NCBI GenBank assembly: GCA_934183185.1
Contig: CAKPSO010000001.1
Span: 27,273 to 91,272 of the forward strand
Direction of reading: 5' to 3'
Length of the DNA stretch: 64,000 bases
Origin: an uncultured Bacilli bacterium
GTDB taxonomy: Bacteria; Bacillota_I; Bacilli_A; RF39; UBA660
The first letter of the stretch is position 1; each line of letters starts with the position of its first letter. The notes beneath the pieces were generated by a model. The model made no database searches and was not told where the DNA came from. It worked only from the letters and a program-made list of their open reading frames with translations. Of the stretch, positions 61,764 to 64,000 are shown piece by piece. Position numbers and translations under genes: made by a program.

Positions 61764-62615
61764 ATGATAATATTTCCAAAAGAGGCAAACTATTATTATT
61801 CTAAGAAAATAGCACAAGAAAATTTAAAATTATTAGAAAAAACTTTAAGAAAGTTAGGTAATTTTAATAAAGGTAATCCTATTGAAATTACTGAATATCG
61901 AAATGGTGATAATTGTTGGGATATAATATATTCTGTAAAAGATTTAGATGATACTACGTTTGAATTCTACAATTTTGGTTTAACTAGTCGCGATAACAAA
62001 ACAAGTTCCCTTGATAGATTTAGTAAAAATAGTCATTTAACTATGATAAAATCAAATAGTAATTTGGTATATAAGTATGATTTTTCAAAGATGAAATATA
62101 GTGATTTCAAACAAATATTACGAGTAATTGAAATAAGTTCAAGCCTAACTGATAATAGAAAAATAAGTTTACAAAGGGAAAAATATTGTCCATTAAAAAT
62201 AAAAATAGAAGAAAATGGTAAAAAATATATTTTATTTTATGATAAGTATAGTGCATTAGATTTGGATGAAGCTCTATTAAAAGATTTTGAAAACTTGTCT
62301 TCAAGATTATCTAATCTTAAGGAATTAAACTTAGAACAAATATTAACAGTTATAAAATCTTTAAATGAATTAAGAGCTATCTATATTTATATAGAAGATC
62401 AAGAAAAATCTAATGTCAAATTTAATAATGGTATTATTACTAGATATGAAATAAATGATAAAGATAAAAAAATAATAGTTGATTTTTCAACTGAAGTAAC
62501 TAGAACTATAGAAAGAAAAATAGATACTACTAAAATTGAAAATACAAAAACAATATCTAATGAAAATTATGAGATATTAAAATCAGATTATAAAAGATTG
62601 TTTAAACAGCTATAA
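61764..62615 (+). CDS. Hypothetical protein, 283 aa
   Basis: Not recognised. Soluble, Lys/Ile/Asn-rich, with no signal or membrane segment. It has two halves: an N-terminal mixed domain (EITEYRNGDNCWDIIYSVK) and a C-terminal helical and strand region (FSTEVTRTIERKIDTTK). Ribosome site AAGGATGTG. Codon use is like its neighbours. Probably in one transcript with agcS and ung by close spacing (about 30 bases each side). Confidence 0.55.
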   Translation: MIIFPKEANYYYSKKIAQENLKLLEKTLRKLGNFNKGNPIEITEYRNGDNCWDIIYSVKDLDDTTFEFYNFGLTSRDNKTSSLDRFSKNSHLTMIKSNSNLVYKYDFSKMKYSDFKQILRVIEISSSLTDNRKISLQREKYCPLKIKIEENGKKYILFYDKYSALDLDEALLKDFENLSSRLSNLKELNLEQILTVIKSLNELRAIYIYIEDQEKSNVKFNNGIITRYEINDKDKKIIVDFSTEVTRTIERKIDTTKIENTKTISNENYEILKSDYKRLFKQL

Positions 62616-62644
62616 AATGATAAAATAAAACAGTAGGTGGTATA

Positions 62645-63307
62645 ATGATAGGAAATGATTGGGATAAAATATTAGAAGATGAAGTAAAAAAAGATTACTT
62701 TCAAAACCTATTAAAAATAGTTAAACATGAGTACGAAACTAAAACTATTTATCCAAAACAAACAGAGATATTTAAAGCCTTTCGTAATACTTCATACAAA
62801 GATACTAAAGTCGTTATTCTAGGACAAGATCCATACCATGGTGTAAATCAAGCAGAGGGTTTATCCTTTTCAGTTAAAGTAGGAATTCAAAAACCACCAT
62901 CACTTCAAAATATATTTAAAGAACTAAAAGATGATTTAGGTTATGACATTCCAACTAATGGAAGCCTAGTATCATGGACCGAGGAGGGTGTATTACTATT
63001 AAATACAGTTTTAACGGTAGAAGCAAATAAACCAGCATCTCATAAAGATTTGGGTTGGGAACGATTTACTGATGAAGTAATAAAAAAAATAAATGAAAAA
63101 AACACCCCAGTAGTTTTCATTTTATGGGGTAACTTTGCTAAAAGTAAAAAAAATCTAATAACGAACCCTATACACTATATAATCGAATCTCCTCATCCAT
63201 CACCATTTTCCGCATATAATGGTTTCTTTGGCAGTAAACCATTTTCAAAAACTAACAACTTTCTAGTAAGTAAAGGCCTAAAACCAATTAATTGGCAAAT
63301 AAAATAA
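62645..63307 (+). CDS. ung: Uracil-DNA glycosylase
   Basis: Removes uracil from DNA. 220 residues: catalytic water-activating GQDPYHG, GLSFSV, LLLNTVLTVE, and HPSPFSAYNGF leucine loop. Full length. Complements dut, which is elsewhere in this window. Confidence 0.97.
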   Translation: MIGNDWDKILEDEVKKDYFQNLLKIVKHEYETKTIYPKQTEIFKAFRNTSYKDTKVVILGQDPYHGVNQAEGLSFSVKVGIQKPPSLQNIFKELKDDLGYDIPTNGSLVSWTEEGVLLLNTVLTVEANKPASHKDLGWERFTDEVIKKINEKNTPVVFILWGNFAKSKKNLITNPIHYIIESPHPSPFSAYNGFFGSKPFSKTNNFLVSKGLKPINWQIK

Positions 63308-63330
63308 GAACCATATCGTTCTTATTTTTT
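63302..63330. terminator. Bidirectional terminator between ung and lemA
   Basis: Ten-bp stem AAATAAGAAC/GTTCTTATTT, six-base loop, T-run on both strands; serves the convergent ung and lemA genes. Confidence 0.85.
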
Positions 63331-63864
63331 CTTTAATATTTCAAATATTTCAACCTTTTCATCAGAATAAAAATCTTTATTATGATAATGGTATATCTTA
63401 GCAACTATATTAGAAGGGATAGATCTAACTAACTTATTATATGAAACAATGTGTTCATTATAATATTTTTTAGCAGCCATAAGTTCATTATCAACATCAA
63501 TTATTTCAAAGTTTAAATTAACTATTCCATTAATTTCAGAAATCTTACTATCAAGATCAAGCAGTCCTCGGTACTGAGCTAATATCTTCTCTAGTTCATT
63601 ATTTAACTCAAAATTATTAATTTTTTTATTTTTTAATTTAACCAGTTTAGTAGATAAATCCTCTTCTTGATACCTAGCATCCGCATCTTCTATTATTTTG
63701 ACAACTCTTTCTAATAGTTGAAACTTTTTTTGCAGTAAAATATCGATATTATTCTCAGCCTCACTAATTCTAATTCTAGCCATCTGAAATTGATTATAAA
63801 AGTTAACCTCAATAATTAAAAATACTAATATCAAAATAACTATTCCAAACACAACATAATACAT
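63322..63864 (-). CDS. LemA family protein
   Basis: 180 residues. One N-terminal membrane helix (3-22), then a long helical bundle: YNQFQMARIRISEAENNIDILLQ, then DNELMAAKKYYNEHIVSYNKLV and IPSNIVAKI, the core LemA pattern. LemA proteins are membrane-anchored helical proteins of unknown function. It is the only gene in the right half transcribed toward oriC. It abuts a putative insertion-sequence end. Confidence 0.8.
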   Translation of the reverse strand: MYYVVFGIVILILVFLIIEVNFYNQFQMARIRISEAENNIDILLQKKFQLLERVVKIIEDADARYQEEDLSTKLVKLKNKKINNFELNNELEKILAQYRGLLDLDSKISEINGIVNLNFEIIDVDNELMAAKKYYNEHIVSYNKLVRSIPSNIVAKIYHYHNKDFYSDEKVEIFEILKKK

Positions 63865-63924
63865 TCATATCACCTATCTTCCTCCTAATTTTATCATCTT
63901 TCCATAATAAAAACAACTTCTTTT

Positions 63925-64000
63925 TGAACTGAACCCCAAAAGTTGGACAGTTTATAAATAGTTTCTAATTAGAGGATTGTAACCTGTAATTTACAGGAGA
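63925..64000 (+). mobile_element. Left end of an IS3-family (IS150-group) insertion element, partial
   Basis: The segment from 63925 has a terminal-repeat-like start: TGAACTGAACCCCAAAAG followed by TTGGACA, very similar to the ends of IS150-group IS3 elements. A palindrome TCTAATTAGA (63964-63973) and stem CCTGTAA/TTACAGG (63983-63997) follow, as do GGAGA bases that could be the orfA ribosome site. The transposase and the other end lie outside the window. Confidence 0.65.

Noticed and set aside
1..64000. rRNA operons, tRNA genes, CRISPR arrays, prophage
   Set aside because: I looked for tRNA arms, rRNA landmarks and direct repeats with spacers and saw none; only the SRP RNA and the T-box leader were recognised as structured RNAs.

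Overview
The window is about 64 kb of very AT-rich chromosome surrounding a replication origin. It comes from a low-GC Gram-positive bacterium of the Bacilli lineage. This is inferred from gene order, which follows the Bacillus subtilis origin region closely, and from the single-membrane gene set. UGA is used as a stop (for example yabG) and Trp is TGG, so the code is standard. Sporulation-associated genes (yabP, yabQ, spoVG, yabG, spoVT, bofA, spoIIIJ/yidC-jag) imply an endospore former or a recent descendant of one. The closest group (RF39/Erysipelotrichia-like gut Bacilli would fit) cannot be fixed without a search.

Layout: essentially every gene left of about 38.46 kb is on the minus strand and nearly every gene to the right is on the plus strand. 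The strand switch lies between dnaA and rpmH, where DnaA boxes cluster, so this is oriC. Going left from oriC: dnaA, dnaN, a short comK homologue, recF, gyrB, gyrA, a 1-kb gene-free gap rich in parS, DnaA-box and Noc sites, the SRP RNA, tadA, dnaX-ebfC-recR-bofA-holB-yaaT-trmN6-rsmI, pth-mfd, spoVT, a T-box leader controlling dut-metG, tatD, a 3D-domain protein, a sipW cluster, rsmA, yabG-veg, spoVG, yabP-yabQ, divIC, tilS, ftsH, two lineage-specific genes, dusB and a truncated RDD membrane protein at the left edge.

Going right: rpmH-rnpA-yidC-jag, mnmE-mnmG-rsmG, an HD protein, noc, soj-spo0J, mscS, a DUF951 protein, an AbgT-type transporter, ychF, a BI-1 protein, rpsF-ssb-rpsR, a putative SAM-dependent enzyme, rplI-dnaC, an M23 peptidase, walJ-rlmH, an XRE regulator, an AGCS symporter, ung and a head-on lemA. 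The right edge carries what looks like the terminal repeat of an IS3-family element.

The most notable feature is the 28.4-29.44 kb gap. Six parS sites, five TTATNCACA DnaA boxes and three Noc-binding palindromes are packed into it. Three copies of a 56-bp composite unit put parS and the Noc site exactly 12 bp apart, and two of the three carry a DnaA box in the spacer. Two more perfect Noc sites lie in the pth-rsmI and mnmE-mnmG gaps. The genes for the proteins that should read these sites (dnaA, noc, soj, spo0J) are all within 20 kb. The encoded Noc lacks the usual N-terminal membrane-targeting helix and has a long acidic linker. Other points of interest are a short ComK lacking the MecA-binding tail, an FtsH with a SAP/Rho_N-like tail, a 40-residue L34, and a SipW-type signal peptidase with two unknown membrane proteins.
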